Shown in pieces: positions 28,406-38,226 of a stretch of DNA of 64,000 nucleotides (its first letter is position 1; every line of letters begins with the position of its first letter). Where the stretch lies: positions 1,002,001 to 1,066,000 of the forward strand of contig CP066204.1 of the NCBI GenBank assembly GCA_016237705.1. Reading direction: 5' to 3'. The notes beneath the pieces are model-generated. The model searched no databases, was not told the DNA's origin, and saw nothing but the letters and a program-made list of their open reading frames with translations. The position numbers and the translations under genes are program-made. This DNA comes from Aerococcaceae bacterium zg-252. Its GTDB lineage: Bacteria > Bacillota > Bacilli > Lactobacillales > Aerococcaceae.

Positions 28406-29140
28406 CTAATAATTGATTTGGTCTAAAAATTGTTTTGTTCTTTCATGCTGTGGTGCATTGAAAATTTGTTCAGCTGTTCCTTGTTCGATAATTTGACCGT
28501 CTGCTAAAAACAGAACACGTGTTGCGACACGTTTAGCAAAGTTCATCTCATGCGTTACAATTACAATCGTCATACCGTCTTGTGCTAGTGACTGAATTAC
28601 GTTTAGCACTTCTTTAACCATTTCGGGATCGAGTGCTGAAGTCGGCTCATCGAATAACATCACTTCTGGCTCCATAGCTAATGCTCTAGCAATAGCAACC
28701 CTTTGTTTTTGCCCTCCAGACAATTTGGCTGGATAGACATCTTTTTTATCGAGTAGTCCAACTTTGTCTAATAAAATCGCTGCCTTTTCCTTAGCTTGTA
28801 CTTCCGACACTTTATTTAATTTTATCGGTGCTAAAGTAATATTTTCTTCCACTGTCAAATGTGGGAATAAGTTAAAATGTTGGAATACCATACCGATTGA
28901 CTGACGTAATTGATTGACTTTATCTTCATCAATTTTAGTGTCATTCAGTAACACATCTTTAAATAATACTTCGCCACCAGTTGGTATCTCCATTAAATTC
29001 AAGCAGCGAATTAAGGTGGATTTACCCGAACCCGACGGGCCAATTAAGGCAACAACTTCCCCTTGTTCGATTTGTAAATCAATGCCTTTTAAAACATTTA
29101 ACTCGCCATACGATTTTTTTAAATTATTGACTTTAATCAT
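28406..29140 (-). CDS. Amino-acid ABC transporter, ATP-binding protein
   Basis: The 244-residue GlnQ-type ATPase powers uptake. It shows Walker [10 protein letters not shown] near residue 35, signature LSGGQKQR near residue 140, Walker [15 protein letters not shown] and the H-loop histidine in VTHEM. ATG 29140 is the likely start, overlapping the permease stop by 8 bases; GTG 29146 is an alternative. It sits between permease and binding-protein genes in one operon. Confidence 0.93.
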   Translation of the reverse strand: MIKVNNLKKSYGELNVLKGIDLQIEQGEVVALIGPSGSGKSTLIRCLNLMEIPTGGEVLFKDVLLNDTKIDEDKVNQLRQSIGMVFQHFNLFPHLTVEENITLAPIKLNKVSEVQAKEKAAILLDKVGLLDKKDVYPAKLSGGQKQRVAIARALAMEPEVMLFDEPTSALDPEMVKEVLNVIQSLAQDGMTIVIVTHEMNFAKRVATRVLFLADGQIIEQGTAEQIFNAPQHERTKQFLDQINY

Positions 29141-29843
29141 AAGCACTTAACCTCTTTTCTGCGTACTTCATTAATTTTGTTAGAGCAAATGTCAATACAA
29201 AATAAATAGCCCCAATCAATACTAATGGTTCAAAAATGGAATATGTCGCTGCTTTGACAATATTTTGTACATACATCACATCGAACACCCCAATAGTTGA
29301 AACGATTGATGATTCCTTAATCATCGTAATGAACTCATTTCCTAAGCCTGGTAAAACAACACGTGTTGCTTGCGGAATGATAATTGAAAATAATGTTTGG
29401 CGACGACTAAGCCCTAAAGCACGACCAGCTTCCATTTGTCCTTTATCAATTGCCTCTAATCCTCCCCTAAATATCTCACAAATGTAAGCACCGGAGTTGA
29501 CCGACAAAGCAATAACTGCCGTTAAAAATTCTCTTGAACCGTAGACACTACCAAACGATTCGACAGTTGGAATTGTAATGCCGAATAATGGTAATCCATA
29601 CAACCATAAAAATAATTGCAGTAACATCGGTGTACCACGAATGATTTGTGTGTACGCATTAGCAATCATACGAATCCATTTCTTTTCTGATTGTTGCATG
29701 ATGGTTGCAAAAAGACCTATAACTGTTCCTAATAATACCGTTGAAAAGGATAGGACAATTGTGACCATTGTTCCTTCCCAAAACGACGGTAGCCATGGAC
29801 CTAATTTTTTAAAGTCCACTGCCATAGCCATAATATTTAACAC
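29133..29843 (-). CDS. Amino-acid ABC transporter, permease
   Basis: The 236-residue HisM-type permease has five or so membrane helices. Its coupling loop toward the ATPase includes [22 protein letters not shown], the EAA motif. [17 protein letters not shown] lies about residues 75-90. I chose GTG 29843, which follows AAGGTGGAG by 5 bases; the ATG at 29831 is possible. It is the first gene after the T-box leader, so uptake should rise when the matching tRNA is uncharged. Confidence 0.9.
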   Translation of the reverse strand: MLNIMAMAVDFKKLGPWLPSFWEGTMVTIVLSFSTVLLGTVIGLFATIMQQSEKKWIRMIANAYTQIIRGTPMLLQLFLWLYGLPLFGITIPTVESFGSVYGSREFLTAVIALSVNSGAYICEIFRGGLEAIDKGQMEAGRALGLSRRQTLFSIIIPQATRVVLPGLGNEFITMIKESSIVSTIGVFDVMYVQNIVKAATYSIFEPLVLIGAIYFVLTFALTKLMKYAEKRLSAYD

Positions 29844-29875
29844 TTTATCTCCACCTTTCAATTAACGTTAATATA

Positions 29876-30158
29876 CAAAAAAACTCGTCTCTACATACTT
29901 TTATACAAAGCATATAGAGACGAGCTATTGAATTTTATAAACCCGCGGTACCACTCTAGTTAACGAGAAATCTACATAATGATTTCTGATTCACTCAATT
30001 TGATAACGCTCAGACAGCGAAGTAAGCTACTGTTAGTTCACTCACTTATCTCATAAGGGCGGTTCAATTAATCAGTCACAATAGGCTTACACTCTACCCT
30101 ATCTCGCTGAGATTCCCAATTAATCTACTCTCTTATTCATCGATTTGTTATTAACTTG
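29876..30158 (-). promoter_or_regulatory. T-box riboswitch leader of the amino-acid transport operon
   Basis: The minus strand carries the T-box motif AGAGTGGTACCGCGG (29957-29943), which pairs with the free CCA end of uncharged tRNA. It is followed by a terminator, a 10-bp stem (29884-29893 with 29915-29924) and a T-run. Upstream is a Stem I with AAGAGAGTA, an AG-bulge region (CAGCGAGA), a distal loop (GTGTAAG) and GAACCGCCCTTATGAG. By position the specifier codon would be CGC (arginine), but the base after it is C rather than the usual purine, so this reading is tentative. Uncharged tRNA would prevent termination and turn on uptake. Confidence 0.9.
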
Positions 30159-30163
30159 TGATT

Positions 30164-30192
30164 ACTATACCACTTAAATTTTTAAAATGCAA
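30164..30192 (-). promoter_or_regulatory. Promoter of the T-box operon
   Basis: TTGCAT (30192-30187), 17 bases, TATAGT (30169-30164); transcription would start just before Stem I of the T-box. Confidence 0.7.
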
Positions 30193-30325
30193 CAGTTTTA
30201 TGAAAAATAAATTAAAAAAGTAAAAAGTAAAAACCTAAAGTAAGTTTAGATAGTTAGAAATTTACTCTAGGTATTTTTAATAGATATTTGAGTGTCTATA
30301 TGCCCTACCTATCCATATCAAAAAG

Positions 30326-30370
30326 TTGCATTTGTTTCACTTTAGTTATACAATTTAATCAATAAGGAGG
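30326..30370 (+). promoter_or_regulatory. Promoter and binding site of the relB-yafQ pair
   Basis: TTGCAT (30326-30331), 17 bases, TACAAT (30349-30354), then AAGGAGG at 30364-30370, 8 bases before the antitoxin ATG. Confidence 0.75.
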
Positions 30371-30378
30371 TATATATT

Positions 30379-30666
30379 ATGGCTAAAACAGCAAACATCA
30401 ATTTAAGAATAGACCCTGTGAAAAAACAACAAGCTGAATCTTTATTTTCCAGTTTCGGTATTTCGGTAACAGATGCAATTAATATCTTCCTACACGCTTC
30501 TATTATGGAAGGTGGTTTTCCTTTCCAAATTAAACAACCACGCTATAATAAAGAAACAGAACTAGCTATGGAAGAGGCAAGACAAATTGCTCTTGGAAAT
30601 ATTCAAACAAAATCGTATTCATCAGTTGAAGAATTATTGATTGATTTAAATAACGAGGAAAATTAA
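30379..30666 (+). CDS. RelB/DinJ-family antitoxin
   Basis: This 95-residue protein starts with the ribbon-helix-helix domain of RelB/DinJ antitoxins (ANINLRIDPVKKQQAE, then FGISVTDAINIFLHASI), which binds DNA as a dimer. The C-terminal half, with AMEEARQIALG and SVEELLIDLN, would wrap the toxin. The frame is intact and it has a strong promoter and binding site. The toxin gene begins one base later but is frameshifted, so the antitoxin may now be an orphan. Confidence 0.88.
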   Translation: MAKTANINLRIDPVKKQQAESLFSSFGISVTDAINIFLHASIMEGGFPFQIKQPRYNKETELAMEEARQIALGNIQTKSYSSVEELLIDLNNEEN

Positions 30667-30667
30667 T

Positions 30668-30941
30668 ATGTTGCAGTTAGTAACAACCTCTCAATTTCGC
30701 AAAGATTTAAAGCGTATGAAAAAAAAGAAATGCCGATTTAAAGAAACTTCAAGTTGTTCTAGATAAATTAATGCATGAAATACCTCTTGAAGACTCTTAT
30801 CGAGACCATGCTTTAGTCGGTAACTATATTGGATTTAGAGAATGTCATATTGAACCTGACTGGCTGCTCGTTTATTCTATAAATAAAAATCTTTTGATTC
30901 TTACAGCCTCTAGAACAGGCTCACATTCCGATTTATTTTAG
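30668..30941 (+). pseudogene. YafQ/RelE-type toxin gene, frameshifted
   Basis: The first frame reads MLQLVTTSQFRKDLKRMKKK and then stops early at about codon 33. Removing one A from the eight-A run at 30719-30726 restores a 90-residue YafQ-type mRNA interferase: KKRNADLKKLQVVLDKL, the mid-part DHALVGNYIGFRECHIEPDW, and the end LLVYSI, TASRTGSHSDLF. The total length (274 bases, 3x91+1) agrees with a single inserted base. It may be a real loss, a slippage-switchable site, or a sequencing error in a homopolymer. Confidence 0.82.
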
Positions 30942-30965
30942 TCACTCTTATGAGTGGCTTTTTTT
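30940..30965 (+). terminator. Terminator of the relB-yafQ pair
   Basis: AGTCACTC and GAGTGGCT pair (one G-U) around a 4-base loop, followed by seven T residues, directly at the toxin stop codon. Confidence 0.85.
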
Positions 30966-31043
30966 ATTAATAACATAATTCACATTTAAGCATAGATGAG
31001 AAAAGAACATGGACGTTTGGAATGATGTTCTTCTTTTGAGATA

Positions 31044-31078
31044 TAAAAAAAATCCTCGGTGGAATTACTCCGTCGAGG
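31044..31078 (-). terminator. Terminator downstream of ssrA
   Basis: CCTCG (31054-31058) and CGAGG (31074-31078), plus an inner GGA/TCC helix, form a hairpin followed by eight T residues on the minus strand. It lies about 95 bases past the mature tmRNA 3' end, so the precursor carries a trailer to be trimmed. Confidence 0.7.
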
Positions 31079-31171
31079 TAGTCAATGCTTACTTTTTTCT
31101 ACGCAACTACAACTCTTAATGGGGAGAAAAGTCCCTGATAAAAATTGTGCCGCAATTTTACACAGCTAAAA

Positions 31172-31535
31172 TGGAGATGAGGGGAGTCGAACCCCTGTCC
31201 AAATACCTCGCCACAAACGAGTCTACGTCAATAGTTTATCTACTAAAATTTAGCTACTGCTTAGCCGATAAACAGGCATCTGCGATTGCGAGTCTGGTCG
31301 TCTCTTACTTACATTACAGACGGAAATGTAAGGCGTATCCCACTAAATTTGAGACCACGATCTGAGCACATGGGCGATGCCAGGGTGATCTTCGCCCGCA
31401 GGGATTAAGCTGCTAAAGCGAAAGAATTGTTTTGATTGTTTGCAGTTATATTTAACTGTAGCGTTTTTAGGAAGTCGCTGCCTTCCTGACGCATCATAAG
31501 CTCGAACAATACCTGTCGAAACCAATGACATCCCC
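31172..31535 (-). ncRNA. ssrA: tmRNA (ssrA)
   Basis: tmRNA rescues stalled ribosomes by acting as tRNA-Ala and then mRNA. The 5' end GGGGATG pairs with CATCTCC at the 3' end to form the acceptor stem. The T-arm is GGGGTTCGACTCCCC, and the 5' half has TTGGTTTCGACAGG. The tag reading frame (31443-31405) encodes ANNQNNSFALAA and a stop; the ALAA end directs proteolysis. CCA is not encoded. Protein-like frames through this region on either strand are not genes. Confidence 0.95.
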
Positions 31536-31615
31536 TAATTAAGCATATTATAACATTTGTAAGGCAAAAAATCAAATTTAGTCAGAGATAAATTATATCA
31601 AACTCATTCTACACC

Positions 31616-32434
31616 CTACTCTTGTTCCGTATTTTTCTGAATACGTTTAGTCAGTAACGCTTGATATTTAGCATCAACACTCCCTAATTGCTCGAGATAT
31701 TGCTTACTTTTCAGACGGATTCCTACGTATTCTTGATACAATTCATTCACTAAACGTTTCATTTCAAGTATCGTTTCCTGCCCTATTTGAATAGTCTGAA
31801 TCGATTCTAGCGAATGAGTAGCTAAAATACGTGCAAAATGAATGGCACGTGGATGAATATTTAAACGATAACGATCTTCATCAAAGGATAATTCATTGAT
31901 AATACCACTATGTTGAATACTAAAATCAAAGACACCAGTTGTTCGTTTAGAAAATTGACAATATTGCCAATTCAAATGTGCCCCAAATCTTGGTAACAAT
32001 TGCAATTCTAAATAAATCATAATGACATCTGGATTATCAGCCTTATTTAAACGTTGCAAAGTAGAAATTAGTAAATGGAACAGTGCTTCATCCGGTAAAA
32101 AATCTTCGATGACAGCATCGATTAATTGAACAAAATAACTAGCATACGCTTGTAATGCCAAATCTGACTGTAATTGTCTAGGGAAAAATCTTGTTGTCCC
32201 CTCACGAATAAATGAAAATCCCGATTCATTTAAAGTGCCGATATAGTCATTAACACTCCAAGGGACTAATTGTGAAGCGAGTGAATGCGTGGCACTACGT
32301 CCATTTTTGATGAAAAACATTCGTTTACCATGGTGCTTAGTAAAAAGTTTTAACAATAAATCATGGTCACGATAAGGACGTTTGAATAAAACCACTGCAT
32401 CAAAACGTTCTAACACGTGACCACCTACTTTCAT
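31616..32434 (-). CDS. recO: RecO, DNA repair protein
   Basis: RecO with RecR loads RecA onto SSB-coated single-stranded DNA. The 272-residue protein has the N-terminal OB fold (FDAVVLFKRPYRDHDLLLKLFT, about residues 11-31, written here in part as family pattern) and a helical C-terminal part. It starts at ATG 32434, overlapping the era stop. The Cys4 zinc site of some RecO proteins is not present; only one cysteine is seen. Era-recO order is standard for Bacilli. Confidence 0.9.
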   Translation of the reverse strand: MKVGGHVLERFDAVVLFKRPYRDHDLLLKLFTKHHGKRMFFIKNGRSATHSLASQLVPWSVNDYIGTLNESGFSFIREGTTRFFPRQLQSDLALQAYASYFVQLIDAVIEDFLPDEALFHLLISTLQRLNKADNPDVIMIYLELQLLPRFGAHLNWQYCQFSKRTTGVFDFSIQHSGIINELSFDEDRYRLNIHPRAIHFARILATHSLESIQTIQIGQETILEMKRLVNELYQEYVGIRLKSKQYLEQLGSVDAKYQALLTKRIQKNTEQE

Positions 32435-33339
32435 TAATAATCTTCTTTTTTATAGCCAAAATCGCTAATATACGTTTGACGATTACGCCAATCTTTTTGG
32501 ACTTTTACCCATAAGTCTAAATACACTTTATCATCTAACAAATGTTCAATATCACGGCGTGCCATTTGACCAATTTTTTTAATCATACTACCTTGAGCCC
32601 CGATAATAATGCCCTTTTGACTCTTACGTTCTACAATAATCGTCGCTTGTACTTCCACTTTATCATTTTCATTACGCTGCATACTTTGCACTTGAACGGC
32701 AACGGAATGCGGAATTTCTTCTTTTGTTAATAATAAAATTTTCTCACGAATAAATTCAGCGACAACAAAATATTCTGGGTGATCCATAATTTGATCCGCT
32801 GGATAATATTGTGGCCCTTGGGGTAAAATACCTTTAAGTGTATCTAACATCTCTGGCACATTATTGCCCTCAGTTGCACTAATTGGGAATATTTCATCAA
32901 ATGATTGTTCTTCGATATAACTCTCAATAATGCCCAATAAATCATCTGGCTGCACCAAGTCAATTTTATTAATCAATAAAAATACTGGCACTTCCAAATT
33001 TTTCAAACGTTCCATAATCAAACGGTCACCAGGACCAATCTTTTGGCTCGCATTTACTACGAATAATACAGCATCGACCCCTTTTAAAGCACTATATGCT
33101 GTATTCACCATAAAGTCACCTAATGCGTGCTTAGGCTTATGAATACCTGGTGTGTCGATGAAAATAATTTGAGCTTCATCATCCGTATAAACACCTTGAA
33201 TTCGATTGCGAGTGGTTTGGGCTTTATCTGACATAATCGCAATCTTTTGTCCAATCAAACGATTTAATAATGTTGATTTACCGACATTCGGTCGACCGAT
33301 AATGGCGACAAATCCTGATTTAAAGTTTTTTTCTACCAT
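32434..33339 (-). CDS. era: Era, ribosome-assembly GTPase
   Basis: Era binds the 3' end of 16S rRNA and helps mature the 30S subunit. The 301-residue protein has G1 GRPNVGKST near residue 16, G2/G3 with [14 protein letters not shown]4 INKID and G5 SATEG, then a C-terminal KH domain with [15 protein letters not shown] near residue 235. It is co-transcribed with dgkA upstream and recO downstream. Confidence 0.96.
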   Translation of the reverse strand: MVEKNFKSGFVAIIGRPNVGKSTLLNRLIGQKIAIMSDKAQTTRNRIQGVYTDDEAQIIFIDTPGIHKPKHALGDFMVNTAYSALKGVDAVLFVVNASQKIGPGDRLIMERLKNLEVPVFLLINKIDLVQPDDLLGIIESYIEEQSFDEIFPISATEGNNVPEMLDTLKGILPQGPQYYPADQIMDHPEYFVVAEFIREKILLLTKEEIPHSVAVQVQSMQRNENDKVEVQATIIVERKSQKGIIIGAQGSMIKKIGQMARRDIEHLLDDKVYLDLWVKVQKDWRNRQTYISDFGYKKEDY

Positions 33340-33354
33340 AGTTCCCCCTGTTTA

Positions 33355-33765
33355 TTAATTTATCCATGCGTGAAAGACTGTCATTAAATGTGGCACAAAA
33401 ATAATCATACCAATAATAACAGCAATCAACGCACTCAATGTAACAGCAGCAGCTGCTATATCCTTACTTCGTTTAGCTAATTCATGCCATTGTGTTCCGA
33501 CCACTAAATCGACCACATTTTCAATGGCACTATTTATCATTTCAAGTAATAAAACCAATCCGATTAATAAGATAATAATACACCATTCTATCGGAGAGAG
33601 TTTGAAAACTACACCTAATAATAATACGAATACTGTAATCAATAAATGTAAACGAAAGTTAAATTCCTGTTGCCATAAAGTTTGAAATCCGTCTTTAGCT
33701 GCCTTAAATGCTGAAATTCGATTGACATTTGCCCAATGTTTTGTCGGCTTATCGTGTAAGGCCAT
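33355..33765 (-). CDS. dgkA: Undecaprenol/diacylglycerol kinase
   Basis: This small integral membrane kinase phosphorylates undecaprenol (the usual Gram-positive substrate) or diacylglycerol, recycling lipid carrier for cell-wall synthesis. The 136-residue protein has three membrane helices and the active-site motif LEMINSAIENVVDL near residue 79. ATG 33765 is used; it overlaps ybeY by 17 bases. Confidence 0.9.
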   Translation of the reverse strand: MALHDKPTKHWANVNRISAFKAAKDGFQTLWQQEFNFRLHLLITVFVLLLGVVFKLSPIEWCIIILLIGLVLLLEMINSAIENVVDLVVGTQWHELAKRSKDIAAAAVTLSALIAVIIGMIIFVPHLMTVFHAWIN

Positions 33766-34231
33766 ACTCACTTAATACCTCTTCTTGTATTGCGAACATT
33801 TCTTTTTCTTCTTCGGGCGTTTGGTGGTCATAGCCATTTAGATGTAAAAAGCCATGTACGACCAAAAATGCTAATTCACGTTCAAATGAATGTCCATAAT
33901 CTTCAGCTTGTTCACCGATTTTTTGATATGAAATGATAATATCACCGTAGTGTTGTGGAATATCAAAGATTTCATCTTCTTGTTCATCTAATTTAAAGTC
34001 CCAATCTTCTTCGCCCTCATTAAGTGCAAAACTTAAAACATCAGTAGGACGGTCAATATTACGATACTGCTTATTCAAGGCATGAATCGTTTCATTGTCT
34101 ACAATGGAAATATCCACTTCACTTTCTTGATTTAATTGTAATTTTTGTGCGGTTAAAGCAATCACGTCTTCAATTAATTGGTGATGTGATTCTTTTAAGT
34201 AATTTTCTTCATCTATTAAGTCGATAATCAT
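33749..34231 (-). CDS. ybeY: YbeY, endoribonuclease / rRNA maturation factor
   Basis: YbeY is a metal-dependent RNase needed for 16S rRNA 3'-end maturation and ribosome quality control. The 160-residue protein has the zinc motif HGFLHLNGYDH near residue 130, the conserved RNIDRPTDVLSFA near residue 56, and GDIIIS near residue 95. It lies between pgpH and dgkA, the conserved Bacilli order. Confidence 0.95.
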   Translation of the reverse strand: MIIDLIDEENYLKESHHQLIEDVIALTAQKLQLNQESEVDISIVDNETIHALNKQYRNIDRPTDVLSFALNEGEEDWDFKLDEQEDEIFDIPQHYGDIIISYQKIGEQAEDYGHSFERELAFLVVHGFLHLNGYDHQTPEEEKEMFAIQEEVLSEYGLTR

Positions 34232-34257
34232 GTAGACTTCCTTTCTTGTTTATAACA

Positions 34258-36477
34258 TTATTCCGGATATTCGACACGTGTATGGAACATACCTGCCACG
34301 CCATTGATAAGTGATTGCTTGATGATTTTTAATTCATGAACGGTTAAACCACAATCAGCAAATTGATTCGCCTCAATTTTATTATGAATAATTTTCGATA
34401 CTAAAGCGTCAATGGCTTCAATACTGTATTCTTTCAATGAACGTGACGCTGCCTCTACGGAATCAGCTAGCATAATAATCGCAATTTCTTTCGATTGCGG
34501 AATTGGACCAGGGTATGTAAACTCACTTATATCGACATCTGCATTTTGTTTTTTAGCTTGATAATAAAAATATTCGACACGTGTTGTGCCATGATGTTGG
34601 GCACAGACATCAATAATACTTTTTGGCATCTTGTATTCATTAAGCAGTTTAATTCCCTCATTGACATGGTCGATAATAATTTTGGCACTCTCATTCGGTG
34701 AAACCATTTGATGTGGTGAAACCATGCCGGCTGAAAGGTTTTCGACAAAAAAGAGTGGGTGCTTAATTTTACCGACATCGTGATAATAACTAGCGACACG
34801 TGTCAACAATGAATTACCACCAATAGCCTCCACTGCATTAGCACTCAAGTTTGCTACTAAAATACTATGATGATAGCTACCCGGTGCTGATTCAATAAGG
34901 TGTTTTAATAAGGGATGATTCAAGTTGGCTAATTGATTCAATGTTAATTCAGCTTGGTCATCTAGTAATTGTTCCCAATACGGTTTAATTAAAAATAAAA
35001 TTAAATGCGTTAAACCAACACTCGTTAGCATAAAGAACACCATTCGAATTGTTTCTGCTTTAAGAAAATCGTATTTAAAAACTAATAATACCGGCACGAT
35101 AACTACAATATGCCACAATAATGACGAACCAAATGAATAATTTTTTAAAGTATCATCCTGTTCAATACGTAGCATCGACGTTAGCATTGTATAAAAATAG
35201 AACAAAATCGTCAGCAATAAATTCATCGTATCTGTTTGTCTATTGATAAAAAAGAGTGAAATTAAACTAAAAAAGATAACTGCTAGTAATCCTGTTCTTC
35301 GGTCTGTCTTAGGTAAGATTAATACCGGAATCACACTTGCTGGAAATAGCAATACAGCATTTTTCATTCCATTCAATTGCGTAAATTGTAGCCCAGTTAA
35401 TAAAGTAAAAGCCACCAAAAAGACTAACGCATACGCTGTTAAACGCATATTTCCGTCTTTAACGGTTTGGACTTGCTTATTATCCCAACGTGCAAACATC
35501 ACATATAAGAAAATCGCATGAATCAATAGCACAGCAATAAACGCATAAACACTATAATTCGGTGTTTGCTTATCTAAAATACCATAAATATTTAATATGC
35601 GAATCATTTCAGCGTCGGCGACAAATCCCTCTTGCACCAATACTTGTCCTTGTAAAATATAACTACTCTGTACTTGGTTCGCTGCATTTTCACGTGCAAC
35701 TTCTGTCGCCTCTTGGTCATAGACAACGGTTGGCACAATCAATTGCACGACCAATGCTTCTAAAATTTGACGCTGTGTCGGCTTAGTGGTTAGAGTAGCA
35801 ATTTCTTTAGTCGTTGTTTCGAGTGCTGCTACCACACGTTCTGCCGTCATTTCAATGGCTAATTTTTCTGAAACAATATTCGTAATCATTCTTTGAATTG
35901 TGATAACTTCTTCATCAGTCGCAGTCAGTAAAGATAAATGGATATTGTCATTTAAGTTATTCGCAAACTGCTTAATCGACTCATCTTCGGATACAAATAT
36001 TTGATGATATAATACAATAATTTTTTCCTTTTCATTGAGTTGTGCAAATTGCACTTCTTGAGTATCAGTACGCTCACCTACCCCAACTTGAGAAATAAAT
36101 GATTCAGTGTTCGGCAATTGTTTCGCCCATTCTAAAATGGATTGGGTAGAATATTTTTCTTTTTTCAATTGACGAATACTACTGAAATACTTTTCAATCA
36201 GTGATAATTGTTCTTCTCGAATATTGGAGCGATATGAATAAATATCAGCGACACTGTCACGAGCACGCTGCTTATTTTCATTGGTGCGAAACTCATCAAT
36301 CGTAGTATAAGGTGCACGTATCGTGACGTCCGCAACTTCATTGGCACGAATATTATAAACGACAGGTTTAACACTTGAATAGCCTAAAATAAAAAGTGCA
36401 AGTGTTAATAAACTAATAATAATGGGACGATAAATCATGCCCAGTTTTTGCTGAATATAATGCAGCGTTCGATTCAC
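34258..36477 (-). CDS. pgpH: PgpH, 7TM-HD cyclic-di-AMP phosphodiesterase
   Basis: PgpH-type proteins degrade the second messenger cyclic di-AMP. The 739-residue protein has an N-terminal membrane helix, an extracellular 7TMR-HDED region (about residues 50-300), seven membrane helices (about 305-500), and a cytoplasmic HD domain with SYYHDVGKIKHP near residue 570 and CAQHHGTTRVEYFY near 635. The start is GTG 36477 behind AAGGAGGAGGAG. It sits between phoH and ybeY. Confidence 0.92.
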   Translation of the reverse strand: MNRTLHYIQQKLGMIYRPIIISLLTLALFILGYSSVKPVVYNIRANEVADVTIRAPYTTIDEFRTNENKQRARDSVADIYSYRSNIREEQLSLIEKYFSSIRQLKKEKYSTQSILEWAKQLPNTESFISQVGVGERTDTQEVQFAQLNEKEKIIVLYHQIFVSEDESIKQFANNLNDNIHLSLLTATDEEVITIQRMITNIVSEKLAIEMTAERVVAALETTTKEIATLTTKPTQRQILEALVVQLIVPTVVYDQEATEVARENAANQVQSSYILQGQVLVQEGFVADAEMIRILNIYGILDKQTPNYSVYAFIAVLLIHAIFLYVMFARWDNKQVQTVKDGNMRLTAYALVFLVAFTLLTGLQFTQLNGMKNAVLLFPASVIPVLILPKTDRRTGLLAVIFFSLISLFFINRQTDTMNLLLTILFYFYTMLTSMLRIEQDDTLKNYSFGSSLLWHIVVIVPVLLVFKYDFLKAETIRMVFFMLTSVGLTHLILFLIKPYWEQLLDDQAELTLNQLANLNHPLLKHLIESAPGSYHHSILVANLSANAVEAIGGNSLLTRVASYYHDVGKIKHPLFFVENLSAGMVSPHQMVSPNESAKIIIDHVNEGIKLLNEYKMPKSIIDVCAQHHGTTRVEYFYYQAKKQNADVDISEFTYPGPIPQSKEIAIIMLADSVEAASRSLKEYSIEAIDALVSKIIHNKIEANQFADCGLTVHELKIIKQSLINGVAGMFHTRVEYPE

Positions 36478-36496
36478 GTACTCCTCCTCCTTACAT

Positions 36497-37507
36497 CTAT
36501 TCGATTTCTTCTAAATCTTCTGTGGACTCCGTTACCTCTTGAATTGAGTTCATTTTGCTATATGCTTGAATAATAGCCCCTACAACAGGGTGTCTTACTA
36601 CATCAAAGGCATCAAATGAAACAATCGCAATTTGTTTAATGTTTTTTAACTTGTAAGTGGCATCAATCAAACCTGACTTCACACCTTTTGGTAAATCGAT
36701 TTGTGTCTGGTCACCATTGATAATCATTTTAGAGCCAAATCCTAAACGTGTTAAGAACATTTTCATTTGTGCAATTGTTGTATTTTGTGCCTCATCTAAA
36801 ATAACAAACGCATCATCCAATGTTCGTCCACGCATATAGGCTAAAGGTGCAATTTCAATGATTCCACGATCCATTAAACGATTCGTTTGCTCCGTACCTA
36901 ATACAGTATATAACGCATCGTACACTGGACGTAAATATGGGTCAACTTTCTCTTTTAAATCACCCGGTAAAAAACCTAAACTTTCGCCTGCCTCAACGGC
37001 TGGTCTTGTTAGAATAATTTTCTTCACTTTACCCTCTCGCAATGCCTGTACTGCTAATACGACCGCTAAAAAGGTTTTACCAGTCCCAGCTGGTCCAATA
37101 CCGAAAGTAATATCATGTTGATTAATATGCTTAACGTACTGCAATTGCCCATAGTTTTTTGCACGAATCGCACGTCCGTCAGCTGCACGACCAATCACTT
37201 CTTCATATAAATTGATAAAAAATTCTAATTGATTGGATTTCGCCATTTTAATGGCAGTGACAATATCCATTGTTTTAGGGCTAATGTTACGTTCTAGTAG
37301 ATGAACAATCATCAATAAAATATCACGAACATCGTACACAGCCTCTTCTTGCCCTGTAATGGTAATCATTTCACCACGTACAGATAAACTCACTGGATAC
37401 TCCGACTCTAACATTTTTAAGTGTTGGTCTTGATTACCGATAACAGCAATCATCCAATCATGATTGGTAATAATCACTTGTTTTGAAATTTCTGGTTGCT
37501 TGTTCAA
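36497..37507 (-). CDS. phoH: PhoH-like ATPase
   Basis: This 336-residue PhoH-family protein has an N-terminal KH-like part and an SF1-type ATPase with Walker A GIGPAGTGKTF near residue 136 and Walker B DAFVILDEAQNTT near residue 233. The family is thought to act in RNA metabolism with YbeY and Era, which are encoded downstream. The start is TTG 37507, preceded by AGGTG. Confidence 0.92.
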   Translation of the reverse strand: MNKQPEISKQVIITNHDWMIAVIGNQDQHLKMLESEYPVSLSVRGEMITITGQEEAVYDVRDILLMIVHLLERNISPKTMDIVTAIKMAKSNQLEFFINLYEEVIGRAADGRAIRAKNYGQLQYVKHINQHDITFGIGPAGTGKTFLAVVLAVQALREGKVKKIILTRPAVEAGESLGFLPGDLKEKVDPYLRPVYDALYTVLGTEQTNRLMDRGIIEIAPLAYMRGRTLDDAFVILDEAQNTTIAQMKMFLTRLGFGSKMIINGDQTQIDLPKGVKSGLIDATYKLKNIKQIAIVSFDAFDVVRHPVVGAIIQAYSKMNSIQEVTESTEDLEEIE

Positions 37508-37531
37508 ACAATCACCTCGTTTAAATTATTG

Positions 37532-37978
37532 TTATTTACTTAATAATTCCTTTACAACTTGGTTAACGACTTGACCATCAGCTTGCCCTTTTAATTGTGC
37601 CATTGCTTTACCCATAACAGCACCAAAATTTACTGCCGTCGCATCTTCAAATGAAGCAATAATTTCTTGAATTTTAAGTGTTACTTCTTCTTTTGATAAT
37701 TGAACAGGTAAATAACGCTCTACAATTTTAATCTCATTCAATAATGGTTCGACTAAATCCATTCTTTCAGCTTTTTCAAATTCAACTAAAGAATCTTTCC
37801 GTTGTTTCATTTCACGTGCAATAATAGTTAATTCTTGTTCAGCTGTTAACGGTTCTGAATGTTCAAGTTGTTCCTTTTGCAATGCAGCTTTTAACATACG
37901 AACGACTTTTAATGTCTCCTTGTCTTGTGCTTTCATCGCTGCTTTTAAATCTTGTGTAATTTGTTCTGTTAATGTCAT
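37532..37978 (-). CDS. yqeY: GatB/YqeY domain protein
   Basis: The 148-residue protein is a stand-alone YqeY domain related to the tail of GatB, with EQITQDLKAAMKAQDKETLK at the start and MGKAMAQLKGQADGQVVNQV near the end. YqeY binds tRNA-like structures, but its role is not settled. It precedes phoH by 24 bases and probably starts the operon. Confidence 0.92.
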   Translation of the reverse strand: MTLTEQITQDLKAAMKAQDKETLKVVRMLKAALQKEQLEHSEPLTAEQELTIIAREMKQRKDSLVEFEKAERMDLVEPLLNEIKIVERYLPVQLSKEEVTLKIQEIIASFEDATAVNFGAVMGKAMAQLKGQADGQVVNQVVKELLSK

Positions 37979-38177
37979 CTTTTCCCTCTCCTATTCATCT
38001 AAATATCGTGCTACAAAGCTACCATATTAACTTTGATTAAAGCTCGGCATTTAACTTGATTGAGCGTTAAAAATCAATTGTAATAAATACTAAACTTATT
38101 AATATTGTAACGTATTTTCAATGAAATGAACATAAATTCGATACATTTTTATCCTATTTTTTGCTAATTATATGTAA

Positions 38178-38216
38178 AAAGAACCAATTAAGCATGAAAT
38201 TCATCATTCTTAATTG
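38178..38216 (-). terminator. Terminator of the aldose epimerase gene
   Basis: CAATTAAG (38185-38192) pairs with CTTAATTG (38209-38216), with an inner ATGAA/TTCAT helix, followed on the minus strand by GGTTCTTTTT. It is 10 bases after the stop. Confidence 0.75.
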
Positions 38217-38226
38217 ATTCCTTTGA

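Noticed and set aside
31343-31531. 62-codon minus-strand ORF
   Set aside because: It lies wholly inside the tmRNA gene; the apparent protein is a reading of ssrA.
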